Assembly: GCA_910584575.1 (NCBI GenBank)
Contig: CAJUBG010000048.1
Span: forward strand, 1-29,593
Direction: 5' to 3'
Length of the DNA: 29,593 nucleotides
Origin: an uncultured Dorea sp.
Lineage (GTDB): Bacteria > Bacillota > Clostridia > Lachnospirales > Lachnospiraceae
The translations under genes and the position numbers were made by a program. Position 1 is the first letter of the stretch, and each line of letters begins with the position of its first letter. The notes beneath the pieces are model-generated. The model saw only the letters and a list, made by a program, of their open reading frames with translations, did not search any database and had not been told where the DNA came from. This document shows positions 15,331-23,245 of this stretch, piece after piece.

Positions 15331-15353
15331 ATACCAACCTGAAAGGTAGGTAT
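15331..15353. promoter_or_regulatory. Candidate Rrf2-type operator
   Basis: ATACCAACCT, spacer GAA, AGGTAGGTAT: a 23-bp palindrome with a single mismatch between arms, placed 2 nt after the -10 box. A repressor bound here would block initiation. The operon ends with an Rrf2-family regulator gene, the natural candidate for binding (inference). Confidence 0.65.
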
Positions 15354-15377
15354 TGTGAAAAGAAAGGAGAACCCATT

Positions 15378-16664
15378 ATGCCTGATTACAAATTTGAAAC
15401 ATTACAACTCCATGTAGGCCAGGAGAAGCCTGACCCGACAACCGACGCCCGTGCAGTTCCCATCTATGCGACCACCTCTTATGTGTTCAGAGATTCGGCC
15501 CATGCGGCGGCCCGCTTTGGTCTTGCAGACGCCGGCAATATCTACGGCAGACTGACAAACTCCACCCAGGAGGTGTTAGAGAAGCGTGTGGCGGCGCTGG
15601 AGGGCGCATCGGCGGCGCTGGCTCTTGCCTCCGGTGCGGCGGCGATTACATACACGCTGGAAGCCCTTGGACAGAACGGCGGCCACTTTGTCGCACAGAA
15701 GACCATATACGGCGGCAGCTACAACCTGTTGGCACATACGCTTCCGGCATTCGGCATTACAGCCAGCTTCGTGGATATTCATAATCTTGCAGAGGTGGAG
15801 GCAGCCATAAGGGACAACACGAGGGGGATTTACATTGAGACGCTTGGCAATCCCAACAGTGATATTCCGGATATTGACGCGTTGGCAGAGCTTGCCCATA
15901 AGCATGGCCTGCCGCTGGTGGTAGATAATACCTTCGGTACGCCGTATCTGATCCGCCCCATTGAGCACGGGGCAGATATCGTCGTACATTCAGCCACGAA
16001 GTTTCTTGGAGGCCACGGTACAACCCTTGGCGGGATGATTGCAGAGTCCGGCAGATTTAACTGGGCGGCTTCCGGCAGATATCCGGCCATAGCTGAACCT
16101 AATCCAAGCTATCACGGCGTATCCTTTGTGGAAGCGGCGGGGCCGGCAGCGTTTGTAACGTATATCCGCGCGATTTTACTTCGGGATACAGGCGCGGTGA
16201 TTTCCCCGTTTGCGGCATTTCTTCTCCTGCAGGGAATCGAGACTTTGTCCCTGCGGCTGGAACGGCATGTGGCAAATACGGAAAAAGTGGTTGAATTCCT
16301 TGCGGCTCATCCCCAGGTTGAGAAGGTCAACCATCCGTCCTTACCGAACCATCCGGAGTATGAACTGTATCAGAGATACTTTCCCAATGGGGGCGGCTCT
16401 ATCTTCACATTTGAAATCAAGGGCGGTGAAAAAGAAGCCCACAAATTTATTGACAGCTTGAAGATATTCTCGCTGCTTGCCAATGTTGCCGACGTGAAAA
16501 GCCTGGTCATCCATCCTGCGACCACGACCCACAGCCAGCTTACAAAGGAAGAACTTAAAGACCAGGGAATCAAGCCTAATACCATCCGGCTTTCTATCGG
16601 TACAGAGCATATAGATGATATCATTGCCGATCTGCAGAATGGCTTTGATGCGGTATTAAAATAG
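15378..16664 (+). CDS. O-acetylhomoserine sulfhydrylase (Cys/Met metabolism PLP enzyme)
   Basis: A 428-residue enzyme of the Cys/Met-metabolism PLP family, matching the MetY/Met17 O-acetylhomoserine (thiol)-lyase subgroup by its N-terminus (KFETLQLHVGQEKPDPTTDAR), YATTSYVF and length. The PLP Lys208 sits in VHSATKFLGGHG. The SLANVADVKSLVIHPATTTHSQL region is typical of sulfhydrylases. It would make homocysteine from O-acetylhomoserine and sulfide. The start at 15378 follows AAAGGAGA at 7-8 nt; an in-frame ATG at 15318 lies within the promoter and is rejected. It leads a three-gene operon with cysK (14 nt later) and an Rrf2 regulator. MetA, which should supply the substrate, converges from the other strand. 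Confidence 0.92.
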   Translation: MPDYKFETLQLHVGQEKPDPTTDARAVPIYATTSYVFRDSAHAAARFGLADAGNIYGRLTNSTQEVLEKRVAALEGASAALALASGAAAITYTLEALGQNGGHFVAQKTIYGGSYNLLAHTLPAFGITASFVDIHNLAEVEAAIRDNTRGIYIETLGNPNSDIPDIDALAELAHKHGLPLVVDNTFGTPYLIRPIEHGADIVVHSATKFLGGHGTTLGGMIAESGRFNWAASGRYPAIAEPNPSYHGVSFVEAAGPAAFVTYIRAILLRDTGAVISPFAAFLLLQGIETLSLRLERHVANTEKVVEFLAAHPQVEKVNHPSLPNHPEYELYQRYFPNGGGSIFTFEIKGGEKEAHKFIDSLKIFSLLANVADVKSLVIHPATTTHSQLTKEELKDQGIKPNTIRLSIGTEHIDDIIADLQNGFDAVLK

Positions 16665-16678
16665 GAGGAGGTAATGTT

Positions 16679-17611
16679 ATGTCAAATATTTACACGTCCA
16701 TCGAGCAGCTAATCGGCAGGACGCCGCTTCTGGAGTTGACACATATTGAGGAGGCATATAGCCTGAAGGCAAGGCTTCTTGCGAAGCTTGAATACTTGAA
16801 TCCGGCGGGCTCTGTAAAAGACCGTATCGCAAAAGTGATGATTGAAGAAGCTGAGAAAACAGGAGGCTTAAGACCTGGTTCTGTCATTATCGAGCCAACC
16901 TCCGGCAATACCGGTATCGGTCTTGCGGCTGTTGCCGCCGCGAAGGGGTATAGGGTTATCATTGTAATGCCTGAGACAATGTCCGTGGAACGCCGTCAGC
17001 TTATGAAAGCCTATGGCGCAGAGCTGGTACTGACCAAAGGCGCAGAGGGCATGAAAGGCGCCATCGCCAAAGCGAAGGAATTGGCTGATGAGCTTCCCGA
17101 CAGCTTCCTTGCAGGGCAGTTTGTGAATCCTGCCAATCCAAAGGCACACAGAGAGGGAACCGGACCTGAAATATACGAGGACACGGACGGTAAGGTGGAT
17201 ATCTTTGTGGCGGGCGTAGGAACCGGCGGGACCATAACCGGTGTCGGCGAGTACCTGAAATCAAAGAACCCTGGGGTCAGGATTGTTGCCGTTGAACCGT
17301 CAGCCTCCGCCGTACTTTCCACCGGTGAGGCAGGCTCACATAAGATTCAGGGGATTGGCGCAGGATTTGTCCCCGAAGTCCTGAATACGGCAGTCTATGA
17401 TGAAATCATACCCGTCTCCGACGAAGACGCATTTGCGGCAGGAAGGCTGATTGGAAGGAAGGAGGGCGTTCTTGTAGGTATCTCCTCCGGCGCGGCTGCA
17501 TTTGCGGCGGTAAAGCTTGCGAAGCGTCCTGAAAACGAAGGTAAAACAATCGTTGTACTTCTGCCCGACACAGGAGACAGATATCTTTCCACGTCTCTGT
17601 TTGCAGAGTAG
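16679..17611 (+). CDS. cysK: Cysteine synthase A (O-acetylserine sulfhydrylase)
   Basis: A 310-residue PLP enzyme forming cysteine from O-acetylserine and sulfide. PLP Lys47 lies in NPAGSVKDR, the substrate loop TSGNTGIGLA follows, and GTGGTITGVGEYLK is the phosphate-binding turn. Its length is normal. The start follows AGGAGGAGGT, which overlaps the stop codon of the sulfhydrylase gene, so translation is probably coupled. It is the middle gene of the sulfur operon. Cystathionine beta-synthase-type activity cannot be excluded, but CysK is the best match. Confidence 0.95.
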   Translation: MSNIYTSIEQLIGRTPLLELTHIEEAYSLKARLLAKLEYLNPAGSVKDRIAKVMIEEAEKTGGLRPGSVIIEPTSGNTGIGLAAVAAAKGYRVIIVMPETMSVERRQLMKAYGAELVLTKGAEGMKGAIAKAKELADELPDSFLAGQFVNPANPKAHREGTGPEIYEDTDGKVDIFVAGVGTGGTITGVGEYLKSKNPGVRIVAVEPSASAVLSTGEAGSHKIQGIGAGFVPEVLNTAVYDEIIPVSDEDAFAAGRLIGRKEGVLVGISSGAAAFAAVKLAKRPENEGKTIVVLLPDTGDRYLSTSLFAE

Positions 17612-17623
17612 GAGGGAATCATT

Positions 17624-18049
17624 ATGATGATTTCAACGAAGGGAAGATATGCGCTTCGGGTAATGCTCGATCTGGCAGAGAATTATGGAAATGGTTACAT
17701 TCCCATGAAAGAAGTAGCTAAAAGACAGAATATCTCATTAAAATATCTGGAAAGGATTCTTCCTGTTCTGACAAAAAACAAGATGCTGGAAGGGTTACAG
17801 GGAAAAGGCGGCGGTTACCGCCTGGCGGCAGAGCCAGGCAGTTACCGTATCGGTGACATTCTGCGTCTTACGGAGGGGAAGCTTGCACCGGTGGCCTGTC
17901 TTAGCTGTGAGACGAATGAATGTGAGCGCGCCTCAAGCTGTAAAACATTGCCCATGTGGACAGAGTTTTACAGGCTTACGAATGAATATTTTGACGGAAT
18001 CACGTTGGCGGATTTGATGGAAAATCCGCCAGCGTTTCCTACACTTTAG
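17624..18049 (+). CDS. Rrf2-family transcriptional regulator (CymR/IscR-like)
   Basis: A 141-residue regulator. It has the winged-helix start MISTKGRYALRVMLDLA, the recognition region NISLKYLERILPVL and the wing LQGKGGGYRLA, all typical of Rrf2 proteins. Four cysteines follow: Cys92, Cys95, Cys100 and Cys106. The CymR regulators of Bacillales lack such a cluster, whereas IscR uses three Cys to bind a 2Fe-2S cluster. In Firmicutes, Rrf2 proteins next to cysK commonly control sulfur assimilation, CymR with CysK as partner. The likely operator is the palindrome at 15331-15353, giving autoregulation. GGAGGG lies before the ATG; a second ATG one codon later is possible. The 3' end overlaps metA by 4 bp tail to tail. 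Confidence 0.9.
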   Translation: MMISTKGRYALRVMLDLAENYGNGYIPMKEVAKRQNISLKYLERILPVLTKNKMLEGLQGKGGGYRLAAEPGSYRIGDILRLTEGKLAPVACLSCETNECERASSCKTLPMWTEFYRLTNEYFDGITLADLMENPPAFPTL

Positions 18050-18966
18050 AAGGGTGTCCCATACAAATCATAGGGCGTTACCTGGTACACATAATAATTG
18101 AGCCAGTTGGTATACAGGTTATTAGCGGTTGCCCGCCAGGTAAGCAGCGGCTTATTCATTGGATTGTCATCCGTGTAATAATTCTTCGGAATATCGATAG
18201 GCAGACCCTTCTTCAAGTCCCGCTTGTATTCGCCGTCCAGTGTCACTCGGTCATATTCCGGATGACCCATGACGAAGATCTGGCGTCCCCCCTTGGCCAT
18301 AGCGAGAAACAGTCCGGCCTCCTCGGATTCAGCCAGTACGGTCAGCCGTTTTTCAGCTCGAATCTTGTCCATGGGCACCTCTGTATGGCGGGAGTGGGGG
18401 GCGAGGAATACATCGTCAAAGCCGCGGACTAGAGGAATCTTGCGGTTCATTACCTTGTGCCGGAAGATTCCGAATACCTTGTGGTCTACGGGAACCTTGT
18501 CGATTCCGTAATGATAGTAGATTCCTGCCTGGGCGCCCCAACACAGGTGAAGGGTGGAGGTCACATGGGTCTTACTCCATTCCATGATTTCCTTTAATTC
18601 CTCCCAGTAGTCCACCTCCTCAAAAGGCATCTGCTCTACCGGCGCGCCGGTGATGATAAAGCCGTCAAACTTTTCTTCTTTTATCTGGTTAAATGTCTGA
18701 TAAAACTGGTTTAAATGGCTGGTGGGCGTATTCTTGGACTCATGGGTGGATACCGTGACAAAGGACACGTCCACTTGAAGCGGTGTGTTTGACAGTGACC
18801 TCAGGATTTGAAGCTCTGTGTCCTCCTTAAGCGGCATCAGGTTTAACAGCCCAATTTTAATCGGACGGATATCCTGGTGGGTAGCACGGTGCTCGTCCAT
18901 GACGAAAATATTTTCACTCTCCAGTATCTCTTTTACTGGCAGATTATTTTGAACTCTGATTGGCAT
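18046..18966 (-). CDS. metA: Homoserine O-acetyltransferase (MetA family)
   Basis: A 306-residue enzyme of the MetA family, which acylates homoserine as the first step to methionine. The nucleophile Cys142 is in LHLCWGAQAG; the His of MGHPEYD and the RHTEVP segment are also present. Residue 111 is Glu, in TGAPVEQMPFE. In this family Glu111 goes with acetyl-CoA use and Gly111 with succinyl-CoA use, so the product should be O-acetylhomoserine. The start at 18966 makes this numbering agree with the family; AGGGGA lies about 9 nt upstream. The gene follows an AI-2E-family permease by 17 nt, probably in one transcript. Confidence 0.94.
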   Translation of the reverse strand: MPIRVQNNLPVKEILESENIFVMDEHRATHQDIRPIKIGLLNLMPLKEDTELQILRSLSNTPLQVDVSFVTVSTHESKNTPTSHLNQFYQTFNQIKEEKFDGFIITGAPVEQMPFEEVDYWEELKEIMEWSKTHVTSTLHLCWGAQAGIYYHYGIDKVPVDHKVFGIFRHKVMNRKIPLVRGFDDVFLAPHSRHTEVPMDKIRAEKRLTVLAESEEAGLFLAMAKGGRQIFVMGHPEYDRVTLDGEYKRDLKKGLPIDIPKNYYTDDNPMNKPLLTWRATANNLYTNWLNYYVYQVTPYDLYGTPF

Positions 18967-18983
18967 AGTATGATTCCCCTTTT

Positions 18984-20378
18984 TTATTTTGTACTGTCTG
19001 AACAAGTGTGGCATGGCTTATGTCCATTTGCCTGTGTCTCGCCGTCTGAATGGTAGTAGGTTCCCTCGTCATCCACATAACTCATGGTGTCGTAATATTC
19101 TGAACCCGTAGGAAGATTCTTTCTCTCCAGGTGACTGTTCACTAGCATCTGAACAATGTAGTAGAGGACGGCAAATGTAGGAACTCCCATAACCATTCCC
19201 ACGAATCCAAATAGACCTCCGCCCAGCAGGATTGCAACAATGACCCAGAAGGCGGATAACCCTGTGGAGTTGCCGAGAATCTTTGGTCCCAGGATGTTGC
19301 CGTCAAACTGTTGTAGCAGCAGGATGAATATGACAAAATATACGCCTTGAATCGGATTGGCAAGCATAATCAGGATGGTGCTTGGTACTGCGCCGATGTA
19401 TGGCCCGAAAAATGGGATGATGTTGGTAACGCCTACAATAACGCTGACCAGCATCACATATGGCATCTTCAGGATGTTCAGGCCGATAAAGCATAGAACC
19501 CCGATAATTGCGGAATCGATTAATTTGCCGATAATGAAGCCGCCGAAAATCTCGTTGCTCTTGGTGGTCAGATGGAGTACCATATTGGCATGTCTGGCGG
19601 AGAGAACCGCGTAAACACACTTCTTTGACTGGCGTACAAAGGTCTCCTTGCTGAACAGAATATAGATGGAGACAATCAACCCGATGACTGCGTTGAATAT
19701 CTCGCTTACGATGTTCAAAACGCCCACTGTCAGGTTTGACATCAGCTCGTTTGCCTTTGCCATGAGATCCGTGCGCAGCCAGTCCATGAGCATATCCGTG
19801 CCTTCTTTGATGGCGGTCTTAATCAGCGTGCTGGTGGTGGAATCATCAAGCTTTACTTCGCTTAACTCAGAAACCAGATCGTCTAGCTGCCTTGGCAGGG
19901 TAATCACCAGGTTGCGGATGCTGGAATATAACTCCGGAATTAACAGGTTGCACAGTGTAACAATCAATACCACCAGTAGTACGACTGCGGCCAGAATCCC
20001 GACTGCGCGGGAAACCTTCTCTGCCTGTCCATTCTTCTTAAACTTTATTTTCAGAATCGGAACCAGATACTTATCAGCCTGTTTTACGATGGGATTGAGA
20101 AGGTATGCAAGGACGCAGCCGTAAATCACAGGTTTTAAAACTCCGAATACCTCCTGGAATACCTTGGAAATGTTCGTAAGGCGAAGCAGGGCAAAATAGA
20201 AGATAATGCTGGCGGCAATCACCAGGAAAAAAGTCATGCCGCGGCTGAACTGCTGGCGCAGCTTTGACGGGCCTCCCTTGCCGAGACTGGGGCGGCTGAA
20301 ATAATGTGCCTGCCGTTCTGTCAGCAAGTCCATATCTGCCTGATCAGATGAATCGTTTTTGTTTTTTTTGGTGCTCAT
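18984..20378 (-). CDS. AI-2E family (PerM/YtvI-like) permease
   Basis: A 464-residue membrane protein with about seven or eight hydrophobic segments. It has the family's arrangement: two N-terminal helices, a soluble region (about residues 150-210), then several C-terminal helices with the GVTNIIPFFGPYIGAVPS motif and the LLLQQFDGNILGPKILG motif. Family members export diverse small molecules or act as sodium/proton antiporters; transport of AI-2 applies only to some. The start at 20378 follows AGAGGT at about 8 nt. The C-terminal tail is hydrophilic, with several His and Cys (HKPCHTCSD). It is the first gene of a likely operon with metA. Confidence 0.9.
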   Translation of the reverse strand: MSTKKNKNDSSDQADMDLLTERQAHYFSRPSLGKGGPSKLRQQFSRGMTFFLVIAASIIFYFALLRLTNISKVFQEVFGVLKPVIYGCVLAYLLNPIVKQADKYLVPILKIKFKKNGQAEKVSRAVGILAAVVLLVVLIVTLCNLLIPELYSSIRNLVITLPRQLDDLVSELSEVKLDDSTTSTLIKTAIKEGTDMLMDWLRTDLMAKANELMSNLTVGVLNIVSEIFNAVIGLIVSIYILFSKETFVRQSKKCVYAVLSARHANMVLHLTTKSNEIFGGFIIGKLIDSAIIGVLCFIGLNILKMPYVMLVSVIVGVTNIIPFFGPYIGAVPSTILIMLANPIQGVYFVIFILLLQQFDGNILGPKILGNSTGLSAFWVIVAILLGGGLFGFVGMVMGVPTFAVLYYIVQMLVNSHLERKNLPTGSEYYDTMSYVDDEGTYYHSDGETQANGHKPCHTCSDSTK

Positions 20379-20409
20379 GTTATTACCTCTCATCTTTGCG
20401 GATAATATC

Positions 20410-20438
20410 ATTATACTATCGGGGTATATTTGCGTCAA
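20410..20438 (-). promoter_or_regulatory. Promoter of the AI-2E permease-metA operon
   Basis: On the minus strand TTGACG (20438-20433), a 17-nt spacer and TATAAT (20415-20410). An ATAC-N7-GTAT palindrome (20413-20427) lies across the spacer and -10. Confidence 0.82.
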
Positions 20439-20454
20439 TCACAAAAACGGGATA

Positions 20455-20498
20455 TAAAAAAGACGAGCAAAAAGCAATGGCTTCTTACTCGTCTTTTT
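20455..20498 (-). terminator. Terminator of the DUF1540 gene
   Basis: On the minus strand a stem with arms AAAGACGAG (to 20488) and CTCGTCTTT (20467-20459), with an inner AGCC/GGCT-like pairing in the loop, is followed by TTTT. It starts just after the stop at 20505 and shields the permease promoter. The A-run on the other side makes it look bidirectional. Confidence 0.8.
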
Positions 20499-20504
20499 TT
20501 GCAG

Positions 20505-20825
20505 CTATTTGCAGCCGCAGGTAAACGTCGCACACTCTGTCTGCTCACAGTGGCAGGCGCTGCTTCCCTCCACGCTGATTTTTCCTGCATGGCACTTGCA
20601 GTCGTCATTGTACGTGCAGTCAGTAGCTTTACAGTCAATGGTACTTGTAGGGGACGCCTCGCCGGTCACATTGCTGTATGAATCGCCTTTGCGCTCCTCA
20701 AAGCTGTCACAGCAGGTTTCCTCGGCACGCTTGGCAGAGTTACCGCCTACTACGATTCCGTCAAGGTCACAGTAGAAATTCTTGTTGTGGGTACATGTCT
20801 GTACAGTACATCTTAATTCTGGCAT
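20505..20825 (-). CDS. Tandem DUF1540 cysteine-rich protein
   Basis: A 106-residue protein with 14 cysteines in two related halves: about residues 4-41 (LRCTVQTC ... FYCDLDGIVVGG ... TCCDSF) and 62-105 (IDCKATDC ... CKCHAGKISVEG ... ECATFTCGCK). Each half matches DUF1540, a short cysteine-rich, probably metal-binding domain frequent in Clostridia and of unknown function. There is no signal peptide. AGGAGG stands 7 nt before the ATG. It appears to be transcribed alone, with a promoter just after the LysR stop and its own terminator. Confidence 0.88.
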   Translation of the reverse strand: MPELRCTVQTCTHNKNFYCDLDGIVVGGNSAKRAEETCCDSFEERKGDSYSNVTGEASPTSTIDCKATDCTYNDDCKCHAGKISVEGSSACHCEQTECATFTCGCK

Positions 20826-20865
20826 AATCTTTCCTCCTAATATTCAAACATGGATATCAAGACTT

Positions 20866-20894
20866 ATTATGCCCGTTTTTTCTTTTTTTATAAA
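20866..20894 (-). promoter_or_regulatory. Promoter of the DUF1540 gene
   Basis: On the minus strand TTTATA (20894-20889), a 17-nt spacer and CATAAT (20871-20866), directly after the LysR gene stop. Confidence 0.5.
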
Positions 20895-20897
20895 AAA

Positions 20898-21764
20898 TTA
20901 TTTTAGATAATTCTTCGCATATTCGATAAAAATCTTCATAGCCGGCGACATGTCCGAAGATGAAGCAACCGCCATTCCAAGCCTGCGAAGGGCGTATGGC
21001 TTAAGAGGACGCGCCTCGAAGTTTCCGGTCTTTCCCCGAAGGATTAATTCCGGCAGAATACTAATACCAAGATTGTGCTCAACCATGGACAGGATAGAGT
21101 AGTCATTGTGGGACGTATATTTAATGTCCGGCGTTACGCCTGCGGTCTTAAGAATCCGGTGGACGTCGTTCAAATAAGTGTAATCGGATACCACGAAAGC
21201 AGAGCTTTCAAATAATTCAATGGGAACCTCGTCATATGCGGCAAGAGGATGGCCTTTCGGCATCACCGCAAGCATCGGGTCGTCATACAGGTGGATAAAA
21301 TGATAAGAAGAACTGTTCTGATAGCTGGTAAATGCGATATCCACCTTATGGTCGCGAATCCAGTCAGAAAGCTCGGCTTCATTTCCCTCCGAGATATCAA
21401 AATGGATTCCCGGATATTCTTTCCGGAATGTCTGGATGATTCCGGGAATCCAGTGGATCGAACAACTGGTGTAAGTCCCAATCTTCAATGTCCCTGTACG
21501 AACCCCTGTCAGAAAAGAAATCTCCTGGTTTAAGGATTCATTGGCGGCAAGGAGATACCGGATGGCGGGAAGGAGAGCAACTCCCTCCTTAGTCAGCGAT
21601 ACTCCCTGGTGCCCTTTGTGGAACAGAGGAAATCCAACTTCTTTTTCGAGAGATTTCATCATCTGGGTAATACCCGCCTGTGTGTAACCCAGTTCTTCTC
21701 CTGCCTTCGTATAACTGCCGGAATCGACTACTGCAAGGAACACATTCCATTTTCTAAGCCCCAT
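20898..21764 (-). CDS. LysR-family transcriptional regulator
   Basis: A 288-residue LysR-type regulator. The N-terminal winged helix-turn-helix has FLAVVDSGSYTKAGEELGYTQ and the expected MMKSLEKEVGFPLF recognition and wing region. The substrate-binding domain starts near residue 90 (TGTLKIGTYTSC) and runs to the C-terminus. The inducer is unknown. The start codon follows AAGGGA with a gap of about 10 nt. It lies 40 nt downstream of the NSS symporter gene on the same strand with no terminator between them, so it may be cotranscribed with and control that transporter. A candidate operator is the palindrome at 23228-23245. Confidence 0.92.
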   Translation of the reverse strand: MGLRKWNVFLAVVDSGSYTKAGEELGYTQAGITQMMKSLEKEVGFPLFHKGHQGVSLTKEGVALLPAIRYLLAANESLNQEISFLTGVRTGTLKIGTYTSCSIHWIPGIIQTFRKEYPGIHFDISEGNEAELSDWIRDHKVDIAFTSYQNSSSYHFIHLYDDPMLAVMPKGHPLAAYDEVPIELFESSAFVVSDYTYLNDVHRILKTAGVTPDIKYTSHNDYSILSMVEHNLGISILPELILRGKTGNFEARPLKPYALRRLGMAVASSSDMSPAMKIFIEYAKNYLK

Positions 21765-21804
21765 GGCTTTTTATTCCCTTCTAAAATCTAAAATCTTATA
21801 AAAA

Positions 21805-23160
21805 TTACAGCTTGAATAATCCAAGTCCGCTTGCGACAGAGCTGATTAATATGATGATCAGGAAAAGCGGCGCAACCCATTTAATCATAACATTGAACAT
21901 GCCTTCTGCCTTGAAAGTCCCGTCTGTCTCTTTTACCTCGTCGGCAATGGCCTTTGGCTTGATGATGAAGCCTACAAAGATACAGGTAAAGAGGGCGACG
22001 ATAGGCATCAGTACGCTGTTGCTTGTAAAGTCCATGATGTCAAGGATGGACATGCCGTTCCAGCTTATGAAGCCCAGAGGTCCGAACCCAAGGGAGGACG
22101 GAATTCCCATAACCAGAGCCAGTATTGCCACAAAAATACCGGTAAACCGGCGTTTCCATCCGAATTTATCCATGAATACGGAAACAATAGTTTCCATCAG
22201 GGAAATTGCGGAGGTCAGGGCCGCGAAGAACACCAACAGGAAGAAAATGGTTCCAATAAAGCCGCCGAATTTCATGCTTGCAAATACCTTCGGAAGCGTC
22301 ATGAACATAAGTCCGGGGCCGGCGTTTAAGGCAGAACGGTCGCCCCCTGAAAATGCGAATACTGCGGGGATGATCATCAATCCGGCAAGGAATGCGATTC
22401 CTGTGTCGAACAGCTCGATCTGTCGGACAGAGCTTTCAAGGCTGTCGCTTTTCTTCATATAAGAACCGTAAGTAATCATGATACCCATGGCAAGAGACAT
22501 GGAGTAAAAAAGCTGTCCCATTGCCGCCAGAATCGTTTTCACGGATACATCCGCCATATGAGGCTTGATGTAGTAAATCAGCCCTTCCATAGAGCCTTTA
22601 AGCGTCAGCCCGTACACGGAAATAATAATGGTAAGCACGACTAAGATTGGCATCATAATCTTGCTGACCTTCTCGATTCCTTTTTCTACGCCGCAAAGTA
22701 CGACGATGGCCGTAAACGCCAAAAAGAGAAAGAACCAACCAATAGGTTCGCCTGTGCCGCTTATGAAGTCTGTAAAATAAGTATCTCCGGCGGAGTTTTT
22801 CACTCCTCCTGTGATGAATACGGTAAAATATTTCACCACCCATCCGCCGATGACGGAATAGTAAGGGAAGATGATGACCGGAACAATGACGGCAAGAATC
22901 CCCAAAAAGTTAAAACGCTTGTCTAATGACTGGAATGCGCCGATGGCGCTTAAGCCTGTCTTTCGTCCCAGTGCGATCTCTGCAATCATCAGTGTAAAAC
23001 CAAAGGTGACTGCGAGAATCAGATAAATCAGAAGGAACGTGCCTCCGCCGTACTGGGCGGCAAGGTAGGGGAACCTCCAGATATTGCCGAGTCCGACTGC
23101 TGAACCTGCGGCGGCAAGAACGAACCCAAGCTTGTTAGAAAAATTACTTCTGTCTTTCAT
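21805..23160 (-). CDS. Sodium-dependent transporter, NSS (SNF) family
   Basis: A 451-residue membrane protein with about 12 hydrophobic segments, as in the bacterial neurotransmitter:sodium symporter family (LeuT, TnaT, MhsT). The first helix region FVLAAAGSAVGLGNIWRFPYL carries the sodium- and substrate-site signature. YSMSLAMGIMITYGSYM matches the helix 6 region. Family substrates are mostly amino acids; this one is unknown. GAGGAGG lies about 7 nt before the ATG. It is divergent from the DAACS-type transporter and followed by a LysR regulator gene. Confidence 0.93.
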   Translation of the reverse strand: MKDRSNFSNKLGFVLAAAGSAVGLGNIWRFPYLAAQYGGGTFLLIYLILAVTFGFTLMIAEIALGRKTGLSAIGAFQSLDKRFNFLGILAVIVPVIIFPYYSVIGGWVVKYFTVFITGGVKNSAGDTYFTDFISGTGEPIGWFFLFLAFTAIVVLCGVEKGIEKVSKIMMPILVVLTIIISVYGLTLKGSMEGLIYYIKPHMADVSVKTILAAMGQLFYSMSLAMGIMITYGSYMKKSDSLESSVRQIELFDTGIAFLAGLMIIPAVFAFSGGDRSALNAGPGLMFMTLPKVFASMKFGGFIGTIFFLLVFFAALTSAISLMETIVSVFMDKFGWKRRFTGIFVAILALVMGIPSSLGFGPLGFISWNGMSILDIMDFTSNSVLMPIVALFTCIFVGFIIKPKAIADEVKETDGTFKAEGMFNVMIKWVAPLFLIIILISSVASGLGLFKL

Positions 23161-23199
23161 GTAATAACCTCCTCAATCTACATTTCATTCCCAAAACAG

Positions 23200-23229
23200 A
23201 TTATGCTCTATTATTACATGAACGGACAA
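23200..23229 (-). promoter_or_regulatory. Possible promoter of the NSS symporter gene
   Basis: On the minus strand TTGTCC (23229-23224), an 18-nt spacer and CATAAT (23205-23200). The AATATT-N6-AATATT palindrome (23228-23245) touches the -35. Confidence 0.5.
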
Positions 23230-23245
23230 TATTTTCAAGAATATT
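23228..23245. promoter_or_regulatory. Palindrome AATATT-N6-AATATT
   Basis: A perfect 6-bp inverted repeat with a 6-nt spacer, overlapping the -35 of the NSS promoter in the divergent region. It is a candidate binding site for the LysR regulator encoded downstream of the NSS gene (inference). Confidence 0.45.
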
